Part shown: positions 52,832 through 61,305 of the stretch, in pieces | How the letters are laid out: each line of letters begins with the position of its first letter | Position numbering within the stretch: the first letter of the stretch is position 1 | NCBI RefSeq assembly: GCF_011947225.1 | Contig: NZ_JAATVW010000017.1 | Coordinates: forward strand, 62,001 to 126,000 | Source of the DNA: Planosporangium flavigriseum | Lineage (GTDB): Bacteria > Actinomycetota > Actinomycetes > Mycobacteriales > Micromonosporaceae | Direction: 5' to 3' | Length of the DNA stretch: 64,000 nucleotides | Translations under genes and position numbers: made by a program | The notes under the pieces: generated by a model | Told to the model about the DNA's origin: nothing | What the model saw: only the letters and a program-made list of their open reading frames with translations | Database searches by the model: none

Positions 52832-53530
52832 ATGAGCGAACTGTCCGTCGCGGACGCGGCGCAACGTCTACAGGTATCGCCCCGCCGTGTCCGCGCGCTC
52901 CTCGAAGGGGGCCACCTAAACGGCCGGCAGATCGCGGGGCGCTGGTTGGTGTCACTGAACGATGTCGAGCGCCGACAGAACGCCGCCCCCGCCGCCGGCC
53001 GGCCGCTCTCGCCCGCGTCCGCCTGGCATGTGCTTGCAGTGCTCGCTGGCATCGATGACGCACTCGCGACCCTGCCCCCTCCGACAAGGTCTCGGGCCCG
53101 AGCACGCGCCCGAGAGCTGCGGCATCTTGAGCACGCCGAAGCGGTGAGGCAGTGGCGGTCGGCGCTCCGCAACCGTGCTCGGCAATACCTGTTCTATGCA
53201 CACCCGAGCGTCCTACACGAATTCCTCAACCAGTCGAAGGTCATCCCCAGCGGAATCAGCGCCGCCCACGAACACGGTGCCGACCTGATGGTGCTGGGCG
53301 GCGCGGAGGGCTACGTGCGCGCTCAGGATTTGCCGCATCTCCAAGAGCGATACGCCCTCAACCCAGACGCCGGAGCAGACTCGAACGTGCGCCTCCACGT
53401 CGTGGATGGCGTCGGTGACTGGCTATTCAAGCACCGCCCTGCTCCCGCCGCCGTTGTCGCCGCGGACCTCATCGAACACGATGAGCCTCGCGACCAATCC
53501 GCGGGAGCACAGCTGGCGGCTCAGCTATGA
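52832..53530 (+). CDS. helix-turn-helix antitoxin-like protein
   Basis: 232 residues from ATG 52832, with a G-rich box in GAGGGGGTGG upstream. The N terminus is an excisionase/MerR-like helix-turn-helix (LSVADAAQRLQVSPRRVRALLEGGHLNGRQIAGRWLVS, about 4-41). The C-terminal part (about 110-215) is a separate globular domain with YLFYAHPSVLHEFLNQSKV and LMVLGGAEGYVRAQDL, probably the part that meets the toxin. The next gene is an AbiEii-type nucleotidyltransferase with an ATGA overlap, giving a type IV toxin-antitoxin layout. The long palindrome just upstream is its likely operator. Confidence 0.75.
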   Translation: MSELSVADAAQRLQVSPRRVRALLEGGHLNGRQIAGRWLVSLNDVERRQNAAPAAGRPLSPASAWHVLAVLAGIDDALATLPPPTRSRARARARELRHLEHAEAVRQWRSALRNRARQYLFYAHPSVLHEFLNQSKVIPSGISAAHEHGADLMVLGGAEGYVRAQDLPHLQERYALNPDAGADSNVRLHVVDGVGDWLFKHRPAPAAVVAADLIEHDEPRDQSAGAQLAAQL

Positions 53531-54279
53531 CCGCCGGCTCTCCCGCCATCGTGATGCCACCTCTGAGCAAGCCGCTCACCTTCCTGTGGCATCTGCTCTT
53601 CGACCTCTCTGAGGCGATGCCGGACAGTTGGTGTCTCATCGGTGGGCAGATGGTGGCGCTGCACGGTCTCGAACACGGTCGCACTGATGCCCGGCCCAGC
53701 GCCGACGGCGATGTTCTGGTCGACATCCGCGCTCAACCGACTGCGCTGCGCCGGGTGACGGACTTCCTCACCAATCGGTCGTTCCGTCCCGACCCGAGCC
53801 CGCAGGGACTCGTGCATCGATTCATGCTCGGCCTTGACTCGAGCAGGATCGTCGTCGACGTCCTGGCTCCCGACAACGTCGGGGCTCGCGCGGATCTCAC
53901 GACCAGCCCTCCGGGGAGGACCCTGCAGGTTCCCGGTGGCTCACAGGCGCTCCGCCGAACCGAATACGTGACGGTACAGGTCGAGGACCGGACCGGGCGG
54001 ATCCCCCGACCGAGCTTGCTCGCCGCGATACTGGGCAAGGCAGCCGCCCTGACGTTGCCGGGAGACGCGCGACGTCACCTGCACGATCTGGCATTCCTGC
54101 TTGCCCTGATGCCGGACCCGATGGCCGCTCGCGGTGAGTTGACCCGCACCGAACGGAACAAGTTACGGTCGTGCCCCCTGGCAGATCGCAGCCACCACGG
54201 TTGGGCAGCGCTGCCCGCGAAGGACGCCAACGCGGGCCACGCGGCCCTGCTCCTGTTAGGCGCTCACCCGGCCAACTGA
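53527..54279 (+). CDS. AbiEii-type nucleotidyltransferase toxin
   Basis: 250 residues, ATG overlapping the antitoxin stop. The nucleotidyltransferase core shows WCLIGGQMVALHGLEHGR followed by SADGDVLVDIR, that is the GG plus D-x-D pattern with an intervening helix, as in AbiEii/MenT enzymes. A later LAAILGKAAALTLPGDARRHLHDLAFLLALM contains the helical Lys/His region typical of the family. MenT-type toxins transfer pyrimidines to tRNA acceptor ends and block translation. The cognate antitoxin is encoded directly upstream. Exact substrate unknown. Confidence 0.75.
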   Translation: MTAGSPAIVMPPLSKPLTFLWHLLFDLSEAMPDSWCLIGGQMVALHGLEHGRTDARPSADGDVLVDIRAQPTALRRVTDFLTNRSFRPDPSPQGLVHRFMLGLDSSRIVVDVLAPDNVGARADLTTSPPGRTLQVPGGSQALRRTEYVTVQVEDRTGRIPRPSLLAAILGKAAALTLPGDARRHLHDLAFLLALMPDPMAARGELTRTERNKLRSCPLADRSHHGWAALPAKDANAGHAALLLLGAHPAN

Positions 54280-54371
54280 TAGCGCGCAAGATTATGCGCC
54301 GCCCGCCCGGATCAGCCAGCGAGAGCAGGAGCGCGTAGCCTGCCCAGGTACATGATCCGAAAGGACTCACC

Positions 54372-54683
54372 GTGTTCCTGCTGATCGTCACCTACACCGC
54401 ACCGCAGGCCGAGGTCGAGGCGGTCCTCGCCACCCACCTCGCGTGGGTCGCCGACCACTACGACGACGGCACGTTCCTGGTCTCCGGCCGCCAGAACCCG
54501 CGCACCGGTGGCTTCATCATCGCCAAGGGCGACGACCGCGCTGCGATCGAGCGCATGGTCGCCACCGACCCGTTCGTCACCGAGGGCGTGGCCACCTACA
54601 CGGTGCTTCAGGTAGAGCCGACCAGGGCCGCCGCCGAGTGGCGGACCGCCCTGGCCGACGCGGGAGTTCAGCTACCGAACTGA
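54372..54683 (+). CDS. YciI-like protein
   Basis: 103 residues from GTG 54372, with AAAGGA upstream. The family is small, with a ferredoxin-like fold; the visible pattern is MFLLIVTYTAPQAEVEAVLATHLAWV, GTFLVSGRQNPRTGGFIIA and DPFVTEGVATYTVLQ. The His in THLAWV and the Asp near the end of the domain correspond to the putative active site. Function is not established for most members. It overlaps the convergent LLM gene by 12 bases at its 3' end. Confidence 0.85.
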   Translation: MFLLIVTYTAPQAEVEAVLATHLAWVADHYDDGTFLVSGRQNPRTGGFIIAKGDDRAAIERMVATDPFVTEGVATYTVLQVEPTRAAAEWRTALADAGVQLPN

Positions 54684-55571
54684 CGGCGCCAGCGCCTCCA
54701 ACTGCGGCAGCGCCGCGTCGATGTCCGGCCCGAGCGGCTGCAGCAGCACGTGGTCGGCCCCGGCGTCGAGGTGCTCGCGTACGCGGGCCGCGATCGTGTC
54801 CACGTCTCCCCACGCCACGATCGCGTCGACGAGCCGGTCGCTGCCCGCGCCCTCCAGGTCGGCGTCGGTGAAGCCGAGCTGCTTGAGGTTGTTCACGTAG
54901 TTGGGCAGGCGAAGGTAGAACTGCGTGTGTTCACGCGCGACAGCGCGCGCCTGCGAAGCGTCGGTACCGACGAACACGGCCTGTTCGGGGATGAGCAGCC
55001 GGTCGGGGCCGAGCGCTTCGCGGGCCTGCTTGGTGTGCTGCGGCGGCACGAAGTAGGTGTGGGCGCCGTCGGCGCGGTCGCGGGCCAGCTCCAGCATCCG
55101 GGGGCGCAGCGCGGCCAGTACCCGTGGCGGTGCGATCCGGTTCGGCGCGAGCGGCTGGTCCATGCCGTCGAGGTAATGGCGCATCCGCGCCAGCGGCTTC
55201 TCATAGACCTGGCCGGTCCGTTCGATGGCGGGTCCGTGGCTGACGCCGATGCCGAGCACGGTCCGCCCCGGCCAGGCCGCTTCCAGCGACGCCGCGGCGA
55301 TCTGCATGGCCGCGGGGTGCCGCCCCCAGAGGTTGGCGATGCCGGATCCGGTGGCGAGCCGCGACGTGGCGGACAGCCATACGGCCTGGTCGACGAAGAT
55401 GTCGTTGGCGCCGACGCCCTCCCCCGACCAGAGCGATCCGTACCCCAGCTCCTCGACGCGGCGCGCATAGGCGCGCTGGGCGTCCGGGGTCGCCATCCGC
55501 AGCACCGCCTGCCAGACTCCGACGGATCCGAGTCTGTCCCTGGTCACGGTCACGATGTCAGATGCGGGCAT
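54672..55571 (-). CDS. F420-dependent LLM-class oxidoreductase, copy 1
   Basis: 299 residues from ATG 55571, which is decided by a GGAGGT box. It is a luciferase-like TIM-barrel oxidoreductase of the type that uses F420H2: MATPDAQRAYARRVEELGYGSLWSGEG near the start, GIANLWGRHPAAMQIAAASLEAAWPGRTVLGIGVSHGP, and DTIAARVREHLDAGADHVLLQPLGPD at the end. The substrate is unknown. It is a close relative of the neighbouring copy 2, so the pair arose by tandem duplication; both have their own strong ribosome binding sites. Confidence 0.85.
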   Translation of the reverse strand: MPASDIVTVTRDRLGSVGVWQAVLRMATPDAQRAYARRVEELGYGSLWSGEGVGANDIFVDQAVWLSATSRLATGSGIANLWGRHPAAMQIAAASLEAAWPGRTVLGIGVSHGPAIERTGQVYEKPLARMRHYLDGMDQPLAPNRIAPPRVLAALRPRMLELARDRADGAHTYFVPPQHTKQAREALGPDRLLIPEQAVFVGTDASQARAVAREHTQFYLRLPNYVNNLKQLGFTDADLEGAGSDRLVDAIVAWGDVDTIAARVREHLDAGADHVLLQPLGPDIDAALPQLEALAPSVR

Positions 55572-55663
55572 CACACACCTCCGGCGATCGACTGAAGGTC
55601 CTTGATGGACATCAACCACGGGTCGCCAGCGAACGTTCCATGATCAAGTGTGATCTGCGTCCA

Positions 55664-56566
55664 TTACGCGGGCAGTACGGCCAACGCCAACGCCTCCAAC
55701 TGCCACATCACCACGTCGACCCCCTCCCCCAGCGGCTGGATCAACACGTGGTCGGCGCCTTCGTCCAGGTGCGCCCGTACCCTCGCCTCGATCTCTTCCA
55801 CGTCGCCCCACGCCACGATCGCGTCGACCAGCTCATCACTGCCGCCGTCGACAAAATCCGAGTCACCGAACCCGAGCTGGCGAAGGTTGTTCACATAGTT
55901 GGGCAGGCCCAGATAGAACGACGTGTGCTCCCGGGCGACGGCCCGTGCCTGCGCAGCGTCCGTAGCCAGGTAGACAGCCTGCTCGGGGATGACCAGCTTG
56001 TCGGGGCCGAGGATCTGCCGGGCCCGCCGGGTGTGCCCGGGCGGTACGAAGTACGTGTGCGCGCCGTCGGCCCGGTCCCGCGCCAATTCCAGCATCCGCG
56101 GCCGCAGCGCCGCCAACACCCGCGGCGGCCTGGGCCGATCAACAGACGCCAGGTCCATGCCGTCGAGGTAGGCCCGCATCCGCTCCAGCGGCCGCTCGTA
56201 CACCTGCCCGGTCCGCGCGACCGCCGGGGCGTGGCTGACGCCGATGCCCAACACGGTCCGCCCCGGCCAGGCTGCCTCCAGCGAGGCCGCGGCGACCTGC
56301 ATCGCCGCCGGATGCCGCGCCCAGATGTTGGCGATGCCGGCCCCGGTCAGGAGCCGCTCGGTCGTACACAGCCACACGGCCTGGTCGACGAAGACGTCGT
56401 TGGCGCCGACCCGCTCACCTTCCCAGAGCGACCCGTACCCGAGTTTTTCGACGCGGTGCGCGACGGCGCGCTGGGTGGCGGCGGGCTCGCCGCGGAGCAC
56501 GCCGAGCCAGGTACCCACGGGCCCCAGCCGCTCTCGGGTCGCCGACACGATCTCGGATGCCGCCAT
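55664..56566 (-). CDS. F420-dependent LLM-class oxidoreductase, copy 2
   Basis: 300 residues from ATG 56566 with GGAGGCGAG upstream. It is very similar to copy 1 throughout, for example AHRVEKLGYGSLWEGERVGANDVFVDQAVWL and GIANIWARHPAAMQVAAASLEAAWPGRTVLGIGVSHAP. Differences are spread along the chain, so the duplication is not recent. The likely reaction is F420-dependent reduction or oxidation of a small carbonyl or unsaturated compound. The spacer between copies (55572-55663) is short, so both may share one transcript. Confidence 0.85.
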   Translation of the reverse strand: MAASEIVSATRERLGPVGTWLGVLRGEPAATQRAVAHRVEKLGYGSLWEGERVGANDVFVDQAVWLCTTERLLTGAGIANIWARHPAAMQVAAASLEAAWPGRTVLGIGVSHAPAVARTGQVYERPLERMRAYLDGMDLASVDRPRPPRVLAALRPRMLELARDRADGAHTYFVPPGHTRRARQILGPDKLVIPEQAVYLATDAAQARAVAREHTSFYLGLPNYVNNLRQLGFGDSDFVDGGSDELVDAIVAWGDVEEIEARVRAHLDEGADHVLIQPLGEGVDVVMWQLEALALAVLPA

Positions 56567-56630
56567 CACTCGCCTCCGGAGACGGAGCGAAGCCTTCCCC
56601 ACAAACGTAGCGAGACCGGCCGCCACCCGC

Positions 56631-57041
56631 TCACGTCAGCGCGTCGAGCGCATTCTCGAACGGCGCATCCGTGAAATCACCTTCGTCGATGAAGAGTCGG
56701 GCACCGGTCGCCCTGGCCAGCTCCCGCATGCGGCGCAGCACCATGACCGCCTCGTCAAGGTATTCGTCGGCCGGCCCGTCGGGGCGGTTGCGCTCCTCCC
56801 ACATGTCCACCGAGACGCGGGTGATGCCGGAACCTCCGCTGTACACCGACCACTGGGTGCCGACGCACCGGCCGTCCCAGTTCAACTCGTCGACCGAACC
56901 CGGTGCCGCCGCCCGCCGCAACCCGGCCGCTTCCTCGAGCAACGGCTCCAGGGTCGATACCACGGTCTCCCGGTCCATCTCGGCCGGGCGCCACGGCGCC
57001 CACCAGGGACGAGCCAGTTCCACAGCGATCATCCAGCTCAC
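56631..57041 (-). CDS. hypothetical protein following the toxin operon
   Basis: 136 residues from GTG 57041, overlapping the preceding stop by four bases (ATG 57032 is the alternative). The sequence has MDRETVVSTLEPLLEEAAGLRRAA, a beta-rich core (NWDGRCVGTQWSVYSGGSGITRVSVDMWEE) and a helix (LDEAVMVLRRMRELARATGARLFIDEG). No family recognised. It is third in the order toxin, 57038-57613 gene, this gene. An immunity or orphan immunity role is possible from position only. Confidence 0.6.
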   Translation of the reverse strand: MSWMIAVELARPWWAPWRPAEMDRETVVSTLEPLLEEAAGLRRAAAPGSVDELNWDGRCVGTQWSVYSGGSGITRVSVDMWEERNRPDGPADEYLDEAVMVLRRMRELARATGARLFIDEGDFTDAPFENALDALT

Positions 57042-57613
57042 GGCGAGGCGACCTTGCGCATCTCGTTGTCGAACTGGTCCCGCAGGTCGTGAGCGGTCGC
57101 CGGCGGGATCTCGATTCCGTTCGGGCGCGGCTCGTCGGGCCGCAACAGGTAGTAGACCCGCCCCACGATGTTCGGTATGGGCAGGAAGGGATTGAACGGC
57201 GAGGTGAAGCCGGTCAGCACCGGCTGGTTCTCGTTGACCCAGTTCCGATAGGGGGCATGCCCCACCTCCCAGCGGGCCCCGGGCACAGCGCGGCGCAGGC
57301 ACTCACCGAAGTAGTAGATGACGGCGTCGATGAGGTCGAGCGTCTCGTCCGACCACCAGTACGCCGCGGGAGCCGGCGACCGGCCGTACCACATCGGGAC
57401 GCGGGTCGGGTCGACGACCTTGTCCTCGTCGCGGAGCCGGAACTGCTTCATGGCCCACTCCCACAACGGGACCAGGCTCTGCCGGCTGAAGTCGAGTTGC
57501 TCCGGCGCGGGCCCACCGGTCCCGGCGGCCAGGTCGGCGAGCCACCGCAGCCGGGGCTCCCGTGCGGCCAGGTATCGCTGGAGGTACTCCGCTGCCTCGG
57601 TCACGCCCGCCAT
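57038..57613 (-). CDS. hypothetical protein, candidate immunity protein for the secreted nuclease
   Basis: 191 residues from ATG 57613; GTG 57628 is the alternative, with GAGG close before it. The sequence includes YLQRYLAAREPRLRWLADL, LDLIDAVIYYFGECLRRAVPGARWEVGHAPYRNWVNENQPVL and IPNIVGRVYYLLRP. The YFGECLRR and NxNQPVL pattern is seen in uncharacterised proteins near polymorphic toxins. It lies directly after the secreted nuclease gene on the same strand. Two strong hairpins separate them (57653-57686 and 57690-57730). The immunity role is inferred from position. Confidence 0.6.
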   Translation of the reverse strand: MAGVTEAAEYLQRYLAAREPRLRWLADLAAGTGGPAPEQLDFSRQSLVPLWEWAMKQFRLRDEDKVVDPTRVPMWYGRSPAPAAYWWSDETLDLIDAVIYYFGECLRRAVPGARWEVGHAPYRNWVNENQPVLTGFTSPFNPFLPIPNIVGRVYYLLRPDEPRPNGIEIPPATAHDLRDQFDNEMRKVASP

Positions 57614-57652
57614 CGTCGCACCATTCACGTTCCTCGGTTGTCCCCGTCGACG

Positions 57653-57686
57653 GCTCGGGGCCGGACCCCTCGTCCGGCCCCGAGCC
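57653..57686. terminator. strong hairpin between toxin and candidate immunity gene (second)
   Basis: The segment 57653-57666 pairs with 57672-57686 (GGCTCGGGCCGGAC against GTCCGGCCCCGAGCC) with a single-base bulge and a five-base loop. Together with the adjacent 19-bp stem it forms a tandem hairpin pair in the 94-base spacer between the toxin stop and the next start. Confidence 0.6.
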
Positions 57687-57689
57687 ACC

Positions 57690-57730
57690 CCATCCACCCG
57701 CCGGTGGCTATGCCACCGGCGGGTGGATGG
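57690..57730. terminator. 19-bp perfect hairpin at the toxin stop codon
   Basis: CCATCCACCCGCCGGTGGC (57690-57708), a TAT loop, then its exact reverse complement (57712-57730). The right-hand arm codes for the last toxin residues and the stop codon lies in the loop. A stem this long directly at the toxin end should stop or slow transcription, or protect the transcript end. Confidence 0.7.
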
Positions 57731-59846
57731 TGAACGGGATGCGCTTGCTGCGCAAGCAGTCCAGCAGTTCCTCAATGGGGCCGAGGCTGTTGTACTTGCC
57801 GTTCGGCAGGAAGTGCCAGTGCAGCCCCACGAGCTGCCCGTCACCGCGGAGGAACGCGTCCTTCTCGCACTGGCGAATCTGCGCGACGTCCTTGCGCGTG
57901 CCCACCTTGACCTCGTGGCCGACCTTGCCGCCCGGGGTGTCCTCGGCGAAGTCGAGCACCCGATACGAGCGGGGGCTCGGCATGCCGGGGGTTTCGAAGC
58001 GTAGCTGCGGCGTGCCGGCCCGCCCGGCGAGCAGGGTCTCCTCCAGGTACTTCTCGCCCGCTGCCCCGTTACGCAGGAACGGTACCGCCGGCCCCGCCAC
58101 GTGGTTGGCGTCCTGCATCGCCTGCGCCAGGAGCTTGAGGTTGGTCCGTTCCCCCTTGGCCAGCCGGATCAGCACAGCCTCGCTGAACCCGCTGGTGATG
58201 AGCTTGTCGTAGTCGCCGAGCAGGATCGCCTTCAACGCAAGCGTCTTGACGCTGTCGGGAATCTTGTCGTAGCGCGCGACGAATCGCGCCGTGGCGGCGA
58301 GCCGGTGGGTGAAGCGTTGGACGAACTTGGCCGCCTTGCCGGGGATGGCCACCGCGTCGCCCACGTATGGGACGACACCGAGAATGCTCAGCCCGGCGCT
58401 GACCCAGTCGCCGTGGATGAGCCCGGCGATGGTGTCGCGGATGTCGGCGAGGCCGCCGAGGATCCAGCCGACCACCGGAATGACGCTCAGGCCACCGGAG
58501 CAGAGGTTGCCGGCCAGCCACGCCATGGAGTCGCGGGGCGAGAAGTCACCGGCGACCAGGCCGCGCAGGAAGTCGGTGATGTACGACCACTTGCTGACCT
58601 TCTCGTCCGCCCGGGTCGGATCCAGCCCCTGGTCCTCGGCGTGGGCGACCTCGTAGTCGTCGCGGAAGCCGTCGCCGTCACTGTCAGGGTTAAGTGGGTC
58701 GGTCCCTTCCTCGTCGACCTCCCGGCCGTCGGTGAGCCCGTCGCCGTCGCTGTCGGGGTTGTGCGGGTCGGTCTCGATCTCGCCCTCGGCGACGTCGGTG
58801 AGCCCGTCACCGTCGCTGTCGGTCGGGGTGGGGGTCGGCGGCGGCCCGTCCATGACCCGCACGCCATCGAAGATCAGCCCGCCGGCGGGCACGTCGGGGT
58901 TGAGGGGGTCGGTGCCCCGGTTCTGCTCGTCGAGGTTGCTGACCCCGTCGCCGTCGATGTCCTCGGCGCCGTCCGGGATCCCGTCGCCGTCGGAGTCGCT
59001 CTTGGCCGGCCAGGTCCAGCCAATGAGGCCGTAGATCTCGGTACGGTCACTGAGGCCGTCACCGTCGCTGTCGGCGACGAGGGGGCTGGCGCCGAGGCGC
59101 AGTTCGTGAACGTCGGTCACGCCGTCGGCGTCGTGGTCGCCGGCGTAGGTGACGCCGACCGCGGTCAGCACGGCGAACCCGTGCTCCCAGGCCTCCTCGG
59201 CGCGCTTGAGCGCCTGTTCGGGCTTGGCCTTCGCCAGCTCCTTGTCGACCTTGGCGAACTCGTGACGGGCCTTGTCCAGCTCGTGGCGGGCCTTGTCCAA
59301 ACCGGGTGGTGCGGTGCCCGACAGCGGGCCGTTCGGGAACGGCGCGAGCGTCGCGGCGCCGTCCTGGATCGCCGCGTCGGCAAGCTGCCGGGCGGCGATG
59401 AGGGTGCCCACCAGCGCCGCGAGGTGCGCGGTCCGGGCCGGTCCTGCCGGCAGGTCACGCCCGGCGAGCCGCTCCTTGAGGTACTCGATCAGCTCGTCGA
59501 GGTTGTCGAACGCGCAGTCGCCGTCGCGCTCGCCGCGCAGCCGCGACCCGTCGAAGTACCGGCTGTCGAGGTCGGCGAGGACGGGCTGGAGGTGCTTGGT
59601 GACCACCTTCTCGGTCAGGTGCGGCTTGAGCGCGTCGCCCGACTCGCCGACATAGGTACGGGCGTCCCGCGTGTACGCCGCGCCCGGGATCTTGGCGACG
59701 GCCGCCTGCCAGTCGGCGGTCGGCTTGCCCCCGGCGTACGCGGCGGTTGGGTGTGCCATCTGGATGAACAGCGCCGCGACCACGGCGAACGCGACGACGA
59801 AGCGTCGGTCCAACCGTCGTATCGCGGATCCGACAGATTGCGCCAT
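57708..59846 (-). CDS. secreted multidomain toxin with calcium-type repeats and C-terminal nuclease domain
   Basis: 712 residues from ATG 59846, fixed by a GGGGAGGA box. A signal peptide (FVVAFAVVAALFIQMAHPTAAYAGG) begins the protein. A helical region with HELDKARHEFAKVDKELAKAK follows. Then, at about 240-405, come several thrombospondin type 3-like repeats with the DxDxDG pattern (DSDGDGLSDRTE, DIDGDGVSNLDE, DSDGDGLTDVAE, DSDGDGFRDDYE). A hydrophobic pretoxin-like segment follows (about 430-520, SVIPVVGWILGGLADI). The last 100 residues have YRVLDF, VGHEVKVGT and LHWHFLPN, the pattern of Tox-REase nuclease toxins. The protein is probably exported and delivers the nuclease to rivals. Two genes follow on the same strand that may encode immunity. 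Confidence 0.7.
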   Translation of the reverse strand: MAQSVGSAIRRLDRRFVVAFAVVAALFIQMAHPTAAYAGGKPTADWQAAVAKIPGAAYTRDARTYVGESGDALKPHLTEKVVTKHLQPVLADLDSRYFDGSRLRGERDGDCAFDNLDELIEYLKERLAGRDLPAGPARTAHLAALVGTLIAARQLADAAIQDGAATLAPFPNGPLSGTAPPGLDKARHELDKARHEFAKVDKELAKAKPEQALKRAEEAWEHGFAVLTAVGVTYAGDHDADGVTDVHELRLGASPLVADSDGDGLSDRTEIYGLIGWTWPAKSDSDGDGIPDGAEDIDGDGVSNLDEQNRGTDPLNPDVPAGGLIFDGVRVMDGPPPTPTPTDSDGDGLTDVAEGEIETDPHNPDSDGDGLTDGREVDEEGTDPLNPDSDGDGFRDDYEVAHAEDQGLDPTRADEKVSKWSYITDFLRGLVAGDFSPRDSMAWLAGNLCSGGLSVIPVVGWILGGLADIRDTIAGLIHGDWVSAGLSILGVVPYVGDAVAIPGKAAKFVQRFTHRLAATARFVARYDKIPDSVKTLALKAILLGDYDKLITSGFSEAVLIRLAKGERTNLKLLAQAMQDANHVAGPAVPFLRNGAAGEKYLEETLLAGRAGTPQLRFETPGMPSPRSYRVLDFAEDTPGGKVGHEVKVGTRKDVAQIRQCEKDAFLRGDGQLVGLHWHFLPNGKYNSLGPIEELLDCLRSKRIPFTIHPPVA

Positions 59847-60063
59847 GCCGATCCTCCCCGTAACCGTGACTTGCTCCGTGACTTTCTCCGTCACTGGCCG
59901 GGGTGGACGCTAACATTGATCAATTGAAATGTATGACGACAAATGGACACCTGGTTTCGCGAATACCGGCGAAATCCACCACGCCAGCGACTGAACAGGA
60001 AAAACGGTGCCGGGTTACCACTGCACAAGCGCGCGACCAGCGGTGGCATACCATCCAGGCAGC

Positions 60064-60759
60064 ATGGACACGGAGACTCGACCCGAAACGGAACCCGAAA
60101 CCGACCGCCGTGCGATCATCCGGGACGCCATCGGCATCGGCGTCGCGACCGGGGCGTACGGCCTCTCCTTCGGCGCCATCTCTGTCGCCTCCGGCCTCTC
60201 GATGGTGCAGACGTGCGCCCTGTCGCTCCTGCTGTTCAGCGGCGGCTCACAGTTTGCCCTGGTAGGCGTGCTGGGCGCGGGCGGCACGGCCGTCGCGGCC
60301 GCCGGCACGGCGGTGCTGCTCGGATCGCGTAACGCGCTCTACGGCCTGCGGCTGGCGCCGCTGCTGAAGGTACGAGGAATCAAAAAAGCCGGCGCCGCCC
60401 AACTGGTGATCGACGAGAGCACGGCGATGGCGGTGGGCCGGGACTCCGGTCGCGCCGCGCGGCTCGGCTTCTGGGCGACCGGCTTATCCGTGTTCGTCCT
60501 GTGGAATCTTGGCACCCTGCTCGGTGGGATCGGGGCGCAGGCGCTGAGCAGCCCCGAGGCGCTCGGCCTGGACGCCGCCGTGCCCGCGGCGTTCCTGGCG
60601 CTGCTCGCGCCGCGTATGCGCGCCCGCCAGCCGTGGGTGATCGCGCTGACCGCCGCGCTGGTCGCGCTGGCGGCGGTGCCGTTCGTGCCGGCCGGCGTAC
60701 CCGTGCTGCTAGCCGCCGCCGCGGCCACGGTGCTGGTGTTGAAGGGACGCGCGAAATGA
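60064..60759 (+). CDS. azlC: AzlC-type branched-chain amino acid exporter, large subunit
   Basis: 231 residues from ATG 60064. The AzlC family pattern is clear: AIGIGVATGAYGLSFGAISVASGLSMVQTCALSLLLFSGGSQFALVG, followed by SRNALYGLRLAPLLKV and ESTAMAVG. About six or seven hydrophobic segments are seen. AzlC and AzlD together export branched-chain amino acids. The gene overlaps the azlD-like gene by four bases (ATGA). Confidence 0.85.
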   Translation: MDTETRPETEPETDRRAIIRDAIGIGVATGAYGLSFGAISVASGLSMVQTCALSLLLFSGGSQFALVGVLGAGGTAVAAAGTAVLLGSRNALYGLRLAPLLKVRGIKKAGAAQLVIDESTAMAVGRDSGRAARLGFWATGLSVFVLWNLGTLLGGIGAQALSSPEALGLDAAVPAAFLALLAPRMRARQPWVIALTAALVALAAVPFVPAGVPVLLAAAAATVLVLKGRAK

Positions 60760-61058
60760 TCTGGGCTGCGGTTCTCGCCGGCTCGATCGGCTGTTATCTG
60801 CTCAAGCTCGCCGGCCTGTCGGTGCCGCCGAAGGTACTGGAGAACAAGGCGGTCCAGCGGATCGCGGCGGCGCTGCCGGTCGCGCTGCTGAGCGCGCTGA
60901 TCGTGATCCAGACGTTCACCACGAAGCACGCGCTGGTCGTGGACGCCCGGGCCGCCGGCCTGGCCGCGGCGCTCATCGCCGTACTGCTCCGGGCGCCCTT
61001 CCTGGTGATCGTCGGCGTCGCAGCGGCCACCGCCGCGGTGATCCGCTTACTGACGTGA
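60756..61058 (+). CDS. azlD: AzlD-type branched-chain amino acid exporter, small subunit
   Basis: 100 residues, ATG overlapping the AzlC stop. It is a small membrane protein with four hydrophobic segments (MIWAAVLAGSIGCYLLKLAGL, AALPVALLSALIVIQTF, AAGLAAALIAVLLRAPFLVIVGVAAATAAVI), matching AzlD. It pairs with the upstream AzlC. A strong hairpin terminator follows directly. Confidence 0.85.
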   Translation: MIWAAVLAGSIGCYLLKLAGLSVPPKVLENKAVQRIAAALPVALLSALIVIQTFTTKHALVVDARAAGLAAALIAVLLRAPFLVIVGVAAATAAVIRLLT

Positions 61059-61069
61059 GCGCCTCGGCT

Positions 61070-61119
61070 GAGGAGGGCGCCCCGCTACGGCTATAGACCG
61101 TAAGAGGGGCGCCCTCCTC
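61070..61119 (+). terminator. hairpin terminator after the azlCD operon
   Basis: GAGGAGGGCGCCCC (61070-61083) and GGGGCGCCCTCCTC (61106-61119) form a perfect 14-base stem. The 22-base loop holds a second inner stem (TACGG with CCGTA). It follows the AzlD stop by 11 bases. No U-run. Confidence 0.8.
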
Positions 61120-61203
61120 ACAAACAGGGGAAGAACGCAGGCCACAACTCGCCTGCTCGGGGAGTGCCCGGCCACCCACGATGCTGCGGCCTCCCCGAAG
61201 GGG

Positions 61204-61236
61204 AAGGTCAAGCATGACCCTAAAGGTCAAGGTCAA
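61204..61236. promoter_or_regulatory. three AAGGTCAA octamers upstream of the lipase gene
   Basis: AAGGTCAA occurs at 61204-61211, 61223-61230 and 61229-61236, the last two overlapping, with a TGACC in between. This lies about 70 bases before the lipase start and may be a MerR-type or other regulator site, or part of the promoter. Only the repetition is directly visible. Confidence 0.4.
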
Positions 61237-61305
61237 CTTCAGGTTTAGCCCAGCGCCGATAGGAAAGTGCCCACTGCCAGTCGCCGTCGAAAGGGTGCGT
61301 AGACG

